From Pantoea latae (lineage in GTDB: Bacteria; Pseudomonadota; Gammaproteobacteria; Enterobacterales; Enterobacteriaceae), in NCBI RefSeq assembly GCF_002077695.1, contig NZ_MWUE01000017.1, forward strand, positions 124,001 through 188,000: DNA of 64,000 nt. The letters run 5' to 3'. The notes beneath the pieces are model-generated. The model did no database searches. It was not told where the DNA came from and was given only the letters and a program-made list of their open reading frames with translations. Shown here piece by piece: positions 16,917 to 25,114 of this stretch. Numbering within the stretch: position 1 is the stretch's first letter; each line of letters starts with the position of its first letter. Made by a program: the position numbers and the translations under genes.

Positions 16917-17878
16917 ACGCCACCGGGCTGAATATGATCAAAACGCTGGGATGCATGGCGGCGGTGACCTTTTTCACCCTTTACAATACCTGGGACCGCT
17001 ACGATTACGATTATCACTGGCTGCTTGAGTTTCTGACCTTTATCTCCACGGTCGCCACACCGCTGTTTTTTGTCGTCGCCGGTATTATCGACGCGCGCGC
17101 CGAACGGCAGCGTCGCTGGCCGCTGAGGAAGATCGGCAACGTTGTGCTGGTGTTTCTCTTCTGGATGGCGGTTTATTACCTCTGGGAGCCTTATCAGCGC
17201 GGCTATCTGATTCAGCCGTGGTTTCTCCTCGCTTTTCTGGTGATTTACAGCCTGCATCCGCTGATCCTCTGGCTCAGCGCACATCGCCGCCTCTTCTGCG
17301 CGCTGGTGTTTTGCCTGCTGCTGCTCTCCTACTGCTACGATCTGCTCGCCGTGCTCAGGCCGCAGAATCCGCTTTTTGCGCTGGCGCCGCAGTATCGTCT
17401 CTGGACCTGGCTGCTGTTTTATCTGACCGGTCAGCTGTTGAGCGATGCTCGCATCAGCGACTGGCTGAACCGCACCCACGTCAGCCGTGGCGCTATTTAC
17501 GCGCTGCCCTTTACCTATCTGTTCACCTGGTTTTATGAAAAACACTTTTTCTTTGCTCTGTTTAAGGCGGATCGCAACGCCTTTATTTTGACCGGCTCGC
17601 AGATCTATATCCTGGTGGTGGTGCTGGTGATTGCGGCCAGCCGCGTGCGCTTCAGGCGAGATGCGGCGTTGAAAGAGCGGATCATTGCGACCATCAGCAA
17701 AACCATGACGGGTGTGTATATCCTGCACTACTCCGTATTTGATTTTTTGTCCGCGTTTGTGCCGATTACGTCGCTGGCTATTAAGCTGACGCTAATCCTT
17801 TTTACCTTTGCCGTGTCGGTGTTGCTTGCCCGCTTATTGCTGGCAAACGGCCTGTTGAAAAAGGTTATTACCCTTTAA
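16913..17878 (+). CDS. Membrane acyltransferase 3-like protein
   Basis: This integral membrane protein of 321 residues has about ten hydrophobic segments. It resembles acyltransferase family 3 (OafA/WecH-like) proteins in its opening IKTLGCMAAVTFFTLYNTW and in the later ISKTMTGVYILHYSVFDFL, where the family has a conserved GxYxxH-like ending. Its start overlaps the RND stop by ATGA, so it belongs to the efflux operon. The acyl acceptor is unknown. A canonical catalytic His in TM1 is not obvious to me, so the enzymatic role is uncertain. Confidence 0.6.
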   Translation: MNATGLNMIKTLGCMAAVTFFTLYNTWDRYDYDYHWLLEFLTFISTVATPLFFVVAGIIDARAERQRRWPLRKIGNVVLVFLFWMAVYYLWEPYQRGYLIQPWFLLAFLVIYSLHPLILWLSAHRRLFCALVFCLLLLSYCYDLLAVLRPQNPLFALAPQYRLWTWLLFYLTGQLLSDARISDWLNRTHVSRGAIYALPFTYLFTWFYEKHFFFALFKADRNAFILTGSQIYILVVVLVIAASRVRFRRDAALKERIIATISKTMTGVYILHYSVFDFLSAFVPITSLAIKLTLILFTFAVSVLLARLLLANGLLKKVITL

Positions 17879-17888
17879 CAGGCTCAAA

Positions 17889-18446
17889 TTAAAAGCCGTA
17901 GCGAAGCCAGGCGAAAAGGACATTGCCGTTATTGTGCGTGCCGGGAATATAGGTGAACTGCAGGTTGACGCGCTTATAACCGGCAGAAAAGAGCGGAAGA
18001 ACAATAGGCAGCGGAACATAATTGGCAAAGTCGTCGCGCGCCGTTATGCCTGCGGTTAATCCCAGCCCCAGCCGAAAATCGCGCTGTTCGTCCAGATACC
18101 ACCCCTTTTCCCAGCCGTAACCAATAATGGGTTGCCATTCATTATGGGAGTCTTTAAAAGCCATAGCGTAGAGCGCGCTCCAGTTGCCGTCATCATCATA
18201 GCGCGATACGCCAAAGCCGCCGCCCCAGGGCGTTTCATTATAGTTATCCGTTTTATCTTTATCGTAGGCGAAGCGGGCATGCCAGCTGATAAGAGGAAGA
18301 TAAATATCGGTGCGCTGGGGAGATTGCGCGGTCTGTGAGACGTCGTTTTTGAGCCAGCTCCAGCCATCGTGCAAGGAGGTGGCGGCGCTGGCAAACGGCA
18401 GGAGCAGCATACAGGGCAGACACAGAGCCAGAGAAACGGTTCGCAT
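17889..18446 (-). CDS. pagP: Lipid A palmitoyltransferase PagP
   Basis: This outer-membrane enzyme transfers palmitate from phospholipid to lipid A, protecting against cationic peptides. The 185 residues begin with a signal peptide ending FASA (about residue 21). The mature start [15 protein letters not shown] and the blocks [32 protein letters not shown] and [15 protein letters not shown] match PagP closely. The catalytic residues appear as H56, D99 and S100. It is convergent with the efflux operon, 10 bp away, and divergent from the AI-2E gene. PhoP control is known for enterobacterial pagP. I did not find a clear PhoP box by eye. Confidence 0.93.
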   Translation of the reverse strand: MRTVSLALCLPCMLLLPFASAATSLHDGWSWLKNDVSQTAQSPQRTDIYLPLISWHARFAYDKDKTDNYNETPWGGGFGVSRYDDDGNWSALYAMAFKDSHNEWQPIIGYGWEKGWYLDEQRDFRLGLGLTAGITARDDFANYVPLPIVLPLFSAGYKRVNLQFTYIPGTHNNGNVLFAWLRYGF

Positions 18447-18615
18447 GTTGAATCCTTCCGTCAGGTTACTGAGGAAAACAGAGCAGGCCCGAATGATCTG
18501 AAACTCAACGCTAAGATTGTTGAGTTAATATTATAGTTGTTTTGCTCGGACATATTCGGCTGCGGCGCGCCGTTTTGCCGCTGATAACCAGCTACTTTGC
18601 GGAGACCGCACGCCG

Positions 18616-19623
18616 ATGAACCAGAATTGGGTAAAATCGATGGCTCCCATTGCTCAGGGCATTATGCTGCTGGCATCGCTGACGCTGGTGCTGATTGGCC
18701 TTCACCTGGCGGCGCCGCTGATCAATCAGGTGTTGCTGGCGCTTTTTCTGGCCGCAATGCTCGATCCGCCCATCAGCCGGCTGGCGCGGCGCGGCATCCC
18801 GCGCATTATTTCCTCGCTGCTGCTGATTGCCATTTTGCTGCTGGCGATCGTGATTATTGCCATGTCCGTCAGCGCTTCGGCGCCGCACCTGATTCAGTTT
18901 AGCCGCCTGACGCAAAGCCTTTTCATCGACAAGCTGCACACGCTGGTAGAGCTGCTTGGCCAGATGGGCATTGTGTTGACCGTTGATGAACTGCTTAATT
19001 TTGTCGACGCCGGCGGCGTGGTGCGCGTCGTCACTGCCCAGCTGTCGCTGATCCCGGGCATGCTGTCATGGTGGCTGATGGTTTTCCTGATGCTGCTTTT
19101 CATGCTCTATGAGCTGCCGCTGCTGAATCACTTTCTGCGCGGCAGCGAACGTCACAGCAAACTCTATCAGGCGCTGGAAGAGGGAGTGCAGAGCATTATT
19201 ATTTACGCGCGGATGAAGACGCTGACCGGTCTGCTCGGCGGCGCGATCGTCTGGGCGGCGGCGGCGCTGCTCGGTTTGAAATTCGCCTTTCTCTGGGCGG
19301 TGCTGATGTTTATCTTCAACTACGTTCCCGTGCTCGGTTCATTCCTCGCCGCCATCCCGCCGGTTATCCAGACGTTTATTGTGTTCGATGCGCAGATCAG
19401 CCTGCTGAGCGTGGTGTTCTTTGTCTTTCTTAACCTGTTTCTGAGTTCGGTGCTGGAGCCGCTGATGCTGGGAAGACAGTTGAACCTGTCTCTTACCGTG
19501 CAGCTGCTGGCGTTTTTGTTCTGGCAGGCGGTGCTGGGTTTGACCGGCGCGGTGCTGGCAATCCCGCTGACCTTTCTGCTGAAAAAGATCTGGCAGGCGG
19601 TTTCTCAGCGTGATGAAGAATAG
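18616..19623 (+). CDS. AI-2E family transporter (UPF0118/PerM-like)
   Basis: This polytopic inner-membrane protein of 335 residues has the layout of the AI-2 exporter-like family: helices near residues 10-30, 35-50 and 55-80, a soluble stretch around 90-130, then five more helices. Conserved features include LALFLAAMLDPPISRLARRGIPR and FNYVPVLGSFLAAIPP. Family members have been linked to autoinducer-2 export, ion/H+ antiport or simple permease roles, so the substrate stays open. It appears to be a single-gene unit next to the accessory island. Confidence 0.8.
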   Translation: MNQNWVKSMAPIAQGIMLLASLTLVLIGLHLAAPLINQVLLALFLAAMLDPPISRLARRGIPRIISSLLLIAILLLAIVIIAMSVSASAPHLIQFSRLTQSLFIDKLHTLVELLGQMGIVLTVDELLNFVDAGGVVRVVTAQLSLIPGMLSWWLMVFLMLLFMLYELPLLNHFLRGSERHSKLYQALEEGVQSIIIYARMKTLTGLLGGAIVWAAAALLGLKFAFLWAVLMFIFNYVPVLGSFLAAIPPVIQTFIVFDAQISLLSVVFFVFLNLFLSSVLEPLMLGRQLNLSLTVQLLAFLFWQAVLGLTGAVLAIPLTFLLKKIWQAVSQRDEE

Positions 19624-19639
19624 GGGTGGGCAGGAGCGG

Positions 19640-20013
19640 GAAGTTTTTAATGAGGCACTGAACCAGCTGGCCCTACTGATGGCTGCGGAATTCATGACCG
19701 GCAGTAGATGCATGCGCTGGTAAACTATATGCTGCAGGGGGGTGAAACTGCGGATGCAGGTGCCTTTATCCGCGAACTGGCGCAGCGGGTAACACAACAT
19801 AAGGATGATCTGATGACGATTGCACAGCGGCTTGAACAGAAAGGCTGACAGGAACGACGGTTGGAAGGCCGGTAAGAAGGTTTACGCGAAGGCGTACAGG
19901 AAGCCAACATGAAGATCGCCCGCACTTTGTTAAAGAACGGTATGGACATTCAGTCTGTTATGAATGTGACCGGTCTGTCTAAGGAAGATTTAAGCAGGCT
20001 CGTTAATGAGTGA
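19640..20013 (+). pseudogene. Rpn/YhgA-like recombination-promoting nuclease relic
   Basis: The C-terminal part of an Rpn family (PD-(D/E)XK) nuclease is readable in pieces. FNEALNQLALLMAAEFMT comes first in one frame (from ~19640). MHALVNYMLQGGETADAG follows from 19708 in another frame and continues through two in-frame stops (TGA after RLEQKG, then TAA) to ENGMDIQSVM-like sequence and SKEDLSRLVNE before TGA 20011-20013. With one frameshift, two stops and no N-terminal catalytic domain it is dead. Rpn genes are mobile-element-like, and this one marks the left edge of the AT-rich island. Confidence 0.75.
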
Positions 20014-20021
20014 TCTGGATT

Positions 20022-20996
20022 TCAGGTACCAAGTTCATTGCCCATCAGAGACCAGCCTTCGTAATAAGAGACAGGAAAAGCCAGGATGTTTGCATTCGAA
20101 TGAACTAGTTTCGTAAGAAACTCAGAAACGGCCCGCACACGCGGGGTATGAGACAAATCAGAATGGGTAACTAGCCATAGCGGATAGTCGATATCAGAGG
20201 GGATATCCAGACAGACTAAGCCACGGCGGTTAGCTACAAAATGAGGGAGCAAGGCAATACCAGCACCGGCATTTACTGCTGCGACATGAGAGGCGAGGGA
20301 GGATGTTTCCAGAATGAGAGGTTTACCATCCAGTTTATCCTTAAGCCACTTTGCCGTTGGCAGATGTGATTGTTGTTTTGTCCAGCCGATAAAGCGTCCC
20401 TGAGTATAAAGTTGTTCCTGTGAAGCGAATTTATTGTTATCGATAAACTCTTTACTGCCATAAAGTCCAAACCCCATCACCCCCAGCCTTCTGACAGTAA
20501 CATTTCCCCGCTCTGGTTTAACCAGTCGTAATGCAATATCAGCATCAACCTGATGAATATTAACGATTTTACTGTCAGTGACTATTTCCAGATTCAGGTA
20601 TGCATGATTCTCCTGCAACTGATATAGCGCAGGTAAAATAAGTTCATTGGCCAGCATTTCTGTGGTCGCAAGGCGTACAGATCCAGCAATTTCTTTTGGT
20701 TCTGTAGCTCGGGAAAAAAGGCTTACCACAGATGCTTCAATCATTTCTGCCTGAGGCAAGAGAGCTTTACCTTCAGTAGTCAATTTATAACCTGACTGAT
20801 GATGAACAAAAAGCCGCTGCCCAAGTGATTCCTCAAGTCGCTCAACCCTACGACCCACTGTCGCTATACCCAATCCAAGAGCCTTTGCAGCATTTCCTAA
20901 AGTACCTGAATGAGCAACGGACAAAAATACATGAATATCATCCCAGATAAGCTTTCTGTAAATTTTATTTTTCACAAATGAAAAATCACTTTCCAT
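20022..20996 (-). CDS. LysR-type transcriptional regulator of the AfsA-type cluster
   Basis: This 324-residue DNA-binding regulator has the HTH near residues 19-78 (VAHSGTLGNAAKALGLGIATVGRRVERLE) and a substrate-binding domain following. It is divergent from the SDR gene with a 179-bp shared control region that holds two palindromes. Position suggests it senses a product or precursor of the adjacent pathway. Base composition is AT-rich like the rest of the island. Confidence 0.85.
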   Translation of the reverse strand: MESDFSFVKNKIYRKLIWDDIHVFLSVAHSGTLGNAAKALGLGIATVGRRVERLEESLGQRLFVHHQSGYKLTTEGKALLPQAEMIEASVVSLFSRATEPKEIAGSVRLATTEMLANELILPALYQLQENHAYLNLEIVTDSKIVNIHQVDADIALRLVKPERGNVTVRRLGVMGFGLYGSKEFIDNNKFASQEQLYTQGRFIGWTKQQSHLPTAKWLKDKLDGKPLILETSSLASHVAAVNAGAGIALLPHFVANRRGLVCLDIPSDIDYPLWLVTHSDLSHTPRVRAVSEFLTKLVHSNANILAFPVSYYEGWSLMGNELGT

Positions 20997-21074
20997 ATTT
21001 AACTATTTTCATGTCATTAAGTGAACATCTATTATACATACATAGAGCAGTAAGTGTAGCGAAGATAACTTTGC

Positions 21075-21126
21075 AGCATATTATGCTTTTTAATTACCTG
21101 AGCAAAAGTCAATTAACATCTAATTG
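21075..21126. promoter_or_regulatory. Two palindromes in the LysR/SDR divergent region
   Basis: AGCATATTATGCT at 21075-21087 is a perfect 13-bp palindrome, and CAATTAACATCTAATTG at 21110-21126 has perfect 6-bp arms around a 5-bp centre. Both lie between the divergent LysR and SDR genes, where LysR-type operators are expected. AT-rich DNA makes short palindromes common, so this is moderate evidence. Confidence 0.4.
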
Positions 21127-21175
21127 TTATTGCTGACAAATAAATACTCTTAACATGATAAGGTAGATAATACAA

Positions 21176-21895
21176 ATGACTTTAAAAAGAAAGGTTTTGG
21201 TAACAGGCGGAGGCGGTGGAATAGGCGCTGCTATTGTTAAGAATCTGCTAAAAGACGGGCATAATGTTGCAGCTGCTGATATTGATTTCAGTGCTTTTTT
21301 AGACTCTCACCCGTCCTTGATTAAACTAAAACTTGATTTGCGTAATGACCTAAGTTGTCGGGGAATCATTAACGAAACAATTAAAGTTTTTGGTAATATT
21401 GATACGCTTATTAATGCCGCAGGAGTTTGTTATGGTGGGGATCCTGAAACAGCTGACGTAAATGAATGGGATGAAACATTCAACGTTAACGTCAGAGGGA
21501 TGTTTAGATTAACCCAACTGGCACTGCCTTACCTTAAAAAATCTCCGCGGGCTGATATTATTAATGTTTCATCAATATGGGGGACAGATTACAACCCGAA
21601 TCTTCTTTCATATTCCTCTTCAAAATTTGCTGTTGAGGGATACACAGGTGGTCTCCGTAACTGGGCATTTACACAAAATATTAGAGTAACATCATTGCAG
21701 GTTGATAAAGTGGACACCGGATTTCGCAGAAACTTAGGCCCCAAGGGTGATTTCCCAGTTGAGCAGCTTAAAAAAATGCTTACACCTGATGATGTATCAG
21801 ATGCGGTATGTTTTGTACTTAATATGCCATCTACAGGATGCGTATCTTCAATGCGACTCGATGCTCCCTTATGGTATCAGAATAATGAGGATTAA
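21176..21895 (+). CDS. Short-chain dehydrogenase/reductase (SDR)
   Basis: This NAD(P)-dependent ketone reductase or alcohol dehydrogenase has 239 residues. It carries the cofactor motif VTGGGGGIGAAI near residue 8, NAAGVCYGG, and the catalytic set VSSIWG...YSSSKFAVEG. It opens the AfsA-type gene set and is followed 6 bp later by the EamA gene. In A-factor biosynthesis a reductase acts on the butenolide or its phosphate, so a comparable reduction is a reasonable guess here. The actual substrate cannot be read from the sequence. Confidence 0.82.
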   Translation: MTLKRKVLVTGGGGGIGAAIVKNLLKDGHNVAAADIDFSAFLDSHPSLIKLKLDLRNDLSCRGIINETIKVFGNIDTLINAAGVCYGGDPETADVNEWDETFNVNVRGMFRLTQLALPYLKKSPRADIINVSSIWGTDYNPNLLSYSSSKFAVEGYTGGLRNWAFTQNIRVTSLQVDKVDTGFRRNLGPKGDFPVEQLKKMLTPDDVSDAVCFVLNMPSTGCVSSMRLDAPLWYQNNED

Positions 21896-21901
21896 AATAA
21901 A

Positions 21902-22819
21902 ATGAAAATCTCTCCGAAAACTGCGGCATTATTAACATTACTGGCAACTTTTTTCTGGGGGTCCAATTTTCAGGCTACCAGAGTGGCAATTTCTACTGTG
22001 CAACCATGGTCAGCATCAGCTGAACGTTTTCTCATAGCAGTGATAGCAATTTTCATTTACATGTCGTTTAAAAAATTAGTGACGTACAATGCCCTAAAAA
22101 AGAATATCGTGGCATTTATTTTTCTCGGTGCTATTGGTGTGGCAGGATTTAACGGCGCGCTTTTTGTTGGCTTACAAACATCCAGTCCGGTTACAGCGGC
22201 GTTGATTATGGCCACAACACCTATTTCAGCCAATTTACTTGAGGCAATAATTAGCAAAAAAATGCCACAATTAATAAGACTTTTAGGTATGCTGGTAAGC
22301 TTGTTTGGAGTGTCGATGGTGATATCAAATGGGGAGGTAGTAACAGGTGGGACATTAAATTTCTCTTACGGTGATATTATTATCTTTGTCGGTAGTCTCG
22401 GCTGGTCTGTATATACTGTTGGAACCCGAGCAATGGTGACGGACTCGACGCCACTGGAAACCACTGCCTGGACAATGTTCTTCGGTGCGTTACTCCTTAC
22501 AGCAATAGCCTTTATGTATGAACAGCCTTTCAGTTCGCTCGCCGCAGCAACAATGGCTAGTCATCTGGCAGGGTTATATATGGGAATTGCAGGCTCTGTT
22601 CTCGCCTATTTATTCTGGGTAATTGGTATTTCTATTCGGGGGCCGGGCAAAACATCAGTATTCTTCAATTTTGTTCCACTGTTTGCCATTCTGGTACAGA
22701 TAATGTCAGGTACAGTACCAGGTATCATTCAGATAATTGGTTCAATCATCACCATCTTCGGTGTGCTACTAGGCCAAGGTCAGTTATCGGGCTTATTAAA
22801 AAAGCAAGTTTTGGTGTAG
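21902..22819 (+). CDS. EamA/DMT-family exporter
   Basis: This ten-helix drug/metabolite transporter of 305 residues is made of two EamA repeats. The first starts ATFFWGSNFQATRVAI and the second GDIIIFVGSLGWSVYTVGTRA, a pattern typical of RhaT/YdcZ-like exporters. It sits 6 bp after the SDR gene, in the same direction. Family members usually export amino acids or metabolites, so it may export the product of this gene set. Confidence 0.82.
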   Translation: MKISPKTAALLTLLATFFWGSNFQATRVAISTVQPWSASAERFLIAVIAIFIYMSFKKLVTYNALKKNIVAFIFLGAIGVAGFNGALFVGLQTSSPVTAALIMATTPISANLLEAIISKKMPQLIRLLGMLVSLFGVSMVISNGEVVTGGTLNFSYGDIIIFVGSLGWSVYTVGTRAMVTDSTPLETTAWTMFFGALLLTAIAFMYEQPFSSLAAATMASHLAGLYMGIAGSVLAYLFWVIGISIRGPGKTSVFFNFVPLFAILVQIMSGTVPGIIQIIGSIITIFGVLLGQGQLSGLLKKQVLV

Positions 22820-22878
22820 CATTTATTAAGTGACAATCGATTCTTTAAATAAACTAACTTTTTTAACGGAGTAATATT

Positions 22879-23490
22879 ATGTCTGCTAAATATATTTTAA
22901 TTTCTACTTACCCACTCAAAACCGGCATTGAATTCAATGATATCAAAAATATCCCACGAATTCAGAGGGGCAAACAATTCTATCTCTCAGAAGAACTCGA
23001 TGTTGAGGAAATTGTTGAATTGAGAGCATATAATGATTTTAACGAAATTTGTAAAGATGAGGAGCTTCTTGAATCCGATTTTAAATCATTTTCACCATAT
23101 TTGGCAGGGGACATTCGTCGAGAAATTCTAAAATTTGTTGAGAGCCCAATCCCAAATGAAAATATTCTTCCAAGAAGCCGGTACATGCAGTTGCGACATG
23201 TTGAAGTTCCACCTGAAAAATATGAAGCCTATCGTGCATGGCGCGCGGAAACTATCTTTAAAGTCGTTCACGACAATAAAGTAAATATCAAAAGCTTTGA
23301 GTCATACCACTCACTTATCAGTGGCCAACCGGGAGTAATGTTTGTATCGGCTTTTGATGTTGATAAAGATGTATATGTTGAAGCGTTTACTAATGAACGC
23401 TATAAGAAAATTATTCGCGAAGCAGATAGCTATATTACAGATTCGAACGGCGGATTGTATACTCGTATTTATCGAGCCATCAATCATTAA
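22879..23490 (+). CDS. Unrecognised protein, possible ferredoxin-like dimeric alpha/beta-barrel repeat
   Basis: I do not recognise this 203-residue protein. It has no signal peptide and no membrane segment. The C-terminal half (from RYMQLRHVEVPPEKYEAYRA to the end) has the length and beta-alpha-beta-beta pattern of dimeric alpha/beta-barrel (ABM/NIPSNAP/EthD-like) domains, and the N-terminal half may be a degenerate second copy. An ACGGAG ribosome site precedes the start. It lies between the exporter and the AfsA-like genes, so a role in the same pathway, for example binding or modifying an oxo-intermediate, is possible. Confidence 0.6.
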   Translation: MSAKYILISTYPLKTGIEFNDIKNIPRIQRGKQFYLSEELDVEEIVELRAYNDFNEICKDEELLESDFKSFSPYLAGDIRREILKFVESPIPNENILPRSRYMQLRHVEVPPEKYEAYRAWRAETIFKVVHDNKVNIKSFESYHSLISGQPGVMFVSAFDVDKDVYVEAFTNERYKKIIREADSYITDSNGGLYTRIYRAINH

Positions 23491-23505
23491 TGTAAGGGGA
23501 ATAAG

Positions 23506-23955
23506 ATGATTAGGAAAATGATGGTTGTAGGAGATAAATTTGTAAATTTTACACAACATGAAAATGTTGTCACTGTTGCCCAACTAGAAATGCTGATAAA
23601 GATCCCTTCAAATGTTATTAGTGATAATACTGAGTTTATTCCCGGGCAGGGGATCTGCCAAGACTCTCTCAGTACAATTGTTAAGAACCGCAGCACAAAT
23701 GAAAAAATTAACCTCAATAGTCTTGTAGGTTATGCATCTGAAAAAAAGAACAGTTATTCCCATAAAAAGTTGAAAAGCAATACACTTATTGGGTCATGCA
23801 GTCAAATAAGTAACAGTATGTTTTCACTTCCTCTGATTATTAACGAGAACAGTGAGCTCATGTCTGATCATCAAACAGGTCAGCATGTGCAGGGTATGAT
23901 TCTGGTGGAGGCAAGTCGGCAAGCATTCATTGCAGTAACAGAAGAGTTTTTATGA
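23506..23955 (+). CDS. AfsA-type hotdog protein, N-terminal part
   Basis: This 149-residue product ends with DHQTGQHVQGMILVEASRQA (residues 121-140), a near-match to the AfsA (A-factor biosynthesis hotdog) helix DH..DHVPGM.LLEA.RQA with E135 and R138. An upstream HKKLKSNTLIGSC also fits the family. AfsA of Streptomyces joins a beta-ketoacyl chain to dihydroxyacetone phosphate as the key step of gamma-butyrolactone signal synthesis. Only the first strands and the helix are in this frame. The rest of the same hotdog fold continues in the next reading frame, which begins at the overlapping ATGA. An AGGGGA ribosome site precedes the start. Confidence 0.72.
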   Translation: MIRKMMVVGDKFVNFTQHENVVTVAQLEMLIKIPSNVISDNTEFIPGQGICQDSLSTIVKNRSTNEKINLNSLVGYASEKKNSYSHKKLKSNTLIGSCSQISNSMFSLPLIINENSELMSDHQTGQHVQGMILVEASRQAFIAVTEEFL

Positions 23956-24251
23956 CTGAAAATAGAGGTAATTCGTATTATGTGATCAATAATATGAATA
24001 TTGATTTTCATAACTTCATGTTTCCGCTGCCTGCAACAATCCATTATGAAGTAACGGAAAAGGATATAAATGACCGGAGGGCCCGGTTTAACGCCATTAT
24101 CAGCGTCATTCAGGATGGGAAATTGTGCTCCAGTATGTCAGTGCGTTTCACTGTCTACCCTTCTGAGGTTATAAGCTCAAGGGAATCAGATCTGGCAGCA
24201 ATAGCACTCAGCAGTGTTCTTAACAACTCAGGGATGGGTTACCTACAATGA
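23952..24251 (+). CDS. AfsA-type hotdog protein, C-terminal part
   Basis: These 99 residues supply what should follow the AfsA helix: NMNIDFHNFMFPLPATIHYE, then strands ending SVRFTVYPSEV, the usual beta-sheet half of a hotdog domain. The frame is -1 to the preceding gene and starts inside its stop codon (GAGTTTTTATGACT), so joined products would make one ~248-residue single-hotdog AfsA protein. The split could be natural (two coupled subunits), a -1 slip on the T-run, a disabling mutation or an assembly error. The next gene also overlaps by ATGA, which favours a coupled operon. Confidence 0.65.
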   Translation: MTENRGNSYYVINNMNIDFHNFMFPLPATIHYEVTEKDINDRRARFNAIISVIQDGKLCSSMSVRFTVYPSEVISSRESDLAAIALSSVLNNSGMGYLQ

Positions 24252-25078
24252 CAATGCACGGCCAGAACTACCGGCTGGCCGTGACCACGCAGGGGCCCTT
24301 ATACCCCCCTGCGGAGGTTATGGACGCCGACGGAAACTTTATCGTTATTGGTCAGATAATCCGTGAAAAGGAAACAACCTGGGGAGCAGCTATTGTTAGC
24401 AGTAAAAGTCCGCTTCCACCGTACGGACAATTTCTGCCATACACCATCGTAAAAGAACTTGAAGATGCGGCAGAACAGTCACTGAAGAAAATCGTTCTTC
24501 ATACACTACCGTTACCTCTGCCTTCAAACAATTATCCAATGTTGTTTGCGCCAGAACAATGCCCTGAAGCTTTTAAAGTAGTCAGGGAACGGCTCCCTCT
24601 ACATGAGGGGTATATTGCAGATTACCGAAAAAATGATGGACGAAGAAAACTACCAGCAATAACTTTAGCTGATTGGCTCAGGGCGAGTGGGGAACTGGCG
24701 GTCACCCTCTCAGACGATAAAAAGAGCGCAGTCTTTAACTTCAGCTTCAAAAACCTTGTCCCCCACAGTATTTACACGGTAATGAGTCTTCGTGAAAAGG
24801 ATCTGGCTGTAAAAGCTCCAAGTCGGCCTGGCCCACTCGGTATTCCTAATGTATTTGTTACTGACGCAAACGGGGATGCGGAATTTTGGGCTGAACTTCC
24901 GGATCCTTTTCCGCCAAAGACTGAAGACAGCAACCGAATTATCAATGTCGTCGTGCTCTTTATGAGTAGCCAACAGAGTTATGGTGGCGCAATCGGCTTA
25001 CACGGCTTGGGAGGAGATATTCACGCTCATTTAAAACTCAAAGCATCAGGATTCTGTGAACTCACTACAGTGGCCTAA
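24248..25078 (+). CDS. Unrecognised protein of the AfsA-type gene set
   Basis: I do not recognise this 276-residue soluble protein. There is no signal peptide or membrane segment. The N-terminal 60 residues include PLYPPAEVMDADGNFIVIGQ. The C-terminal half looks beta-rich, with LTLADWLRASGELAV-like sequence, GPLGIPNVFVTDANGDAEFW and a glycine-rich end GGAIGLHGLGGDIHAH that could bind metal or phosphate. Its start overlaps the AfsA C-part stop (ATGA), so it is made with that protein and is a likely partner. No function is assigned. Confidence 0.6.
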   Translation: MTMHGQNYRLAVTTQGPLYPPAEVMDADGNFIVIGQIIREKETTWGAAIVSSKSPLPPYGQFLPYTIVKELEDAAEQSLKKIVLHTLPLPLPSNNYPMLFAPEQCPEAFKVVRERLPLHEGYIADYRKNDGRRKLPAITLADWLRASGELAVTLSDDKKSAVFNFSFKNLVPHSIYTVMSLREKDLAVKAPSRPGPLGIPNVFVTDANGDAEFWAELPDPFPPKTEDSNRIINVVVLFMSSQQSYGGAIGLHGLGGDIHAHLKLKASGFCELTTVA

Positions 25079-25114
25079 GCATGAAAATGAATATTTTATT
25101 AATGGAGGTATGAT

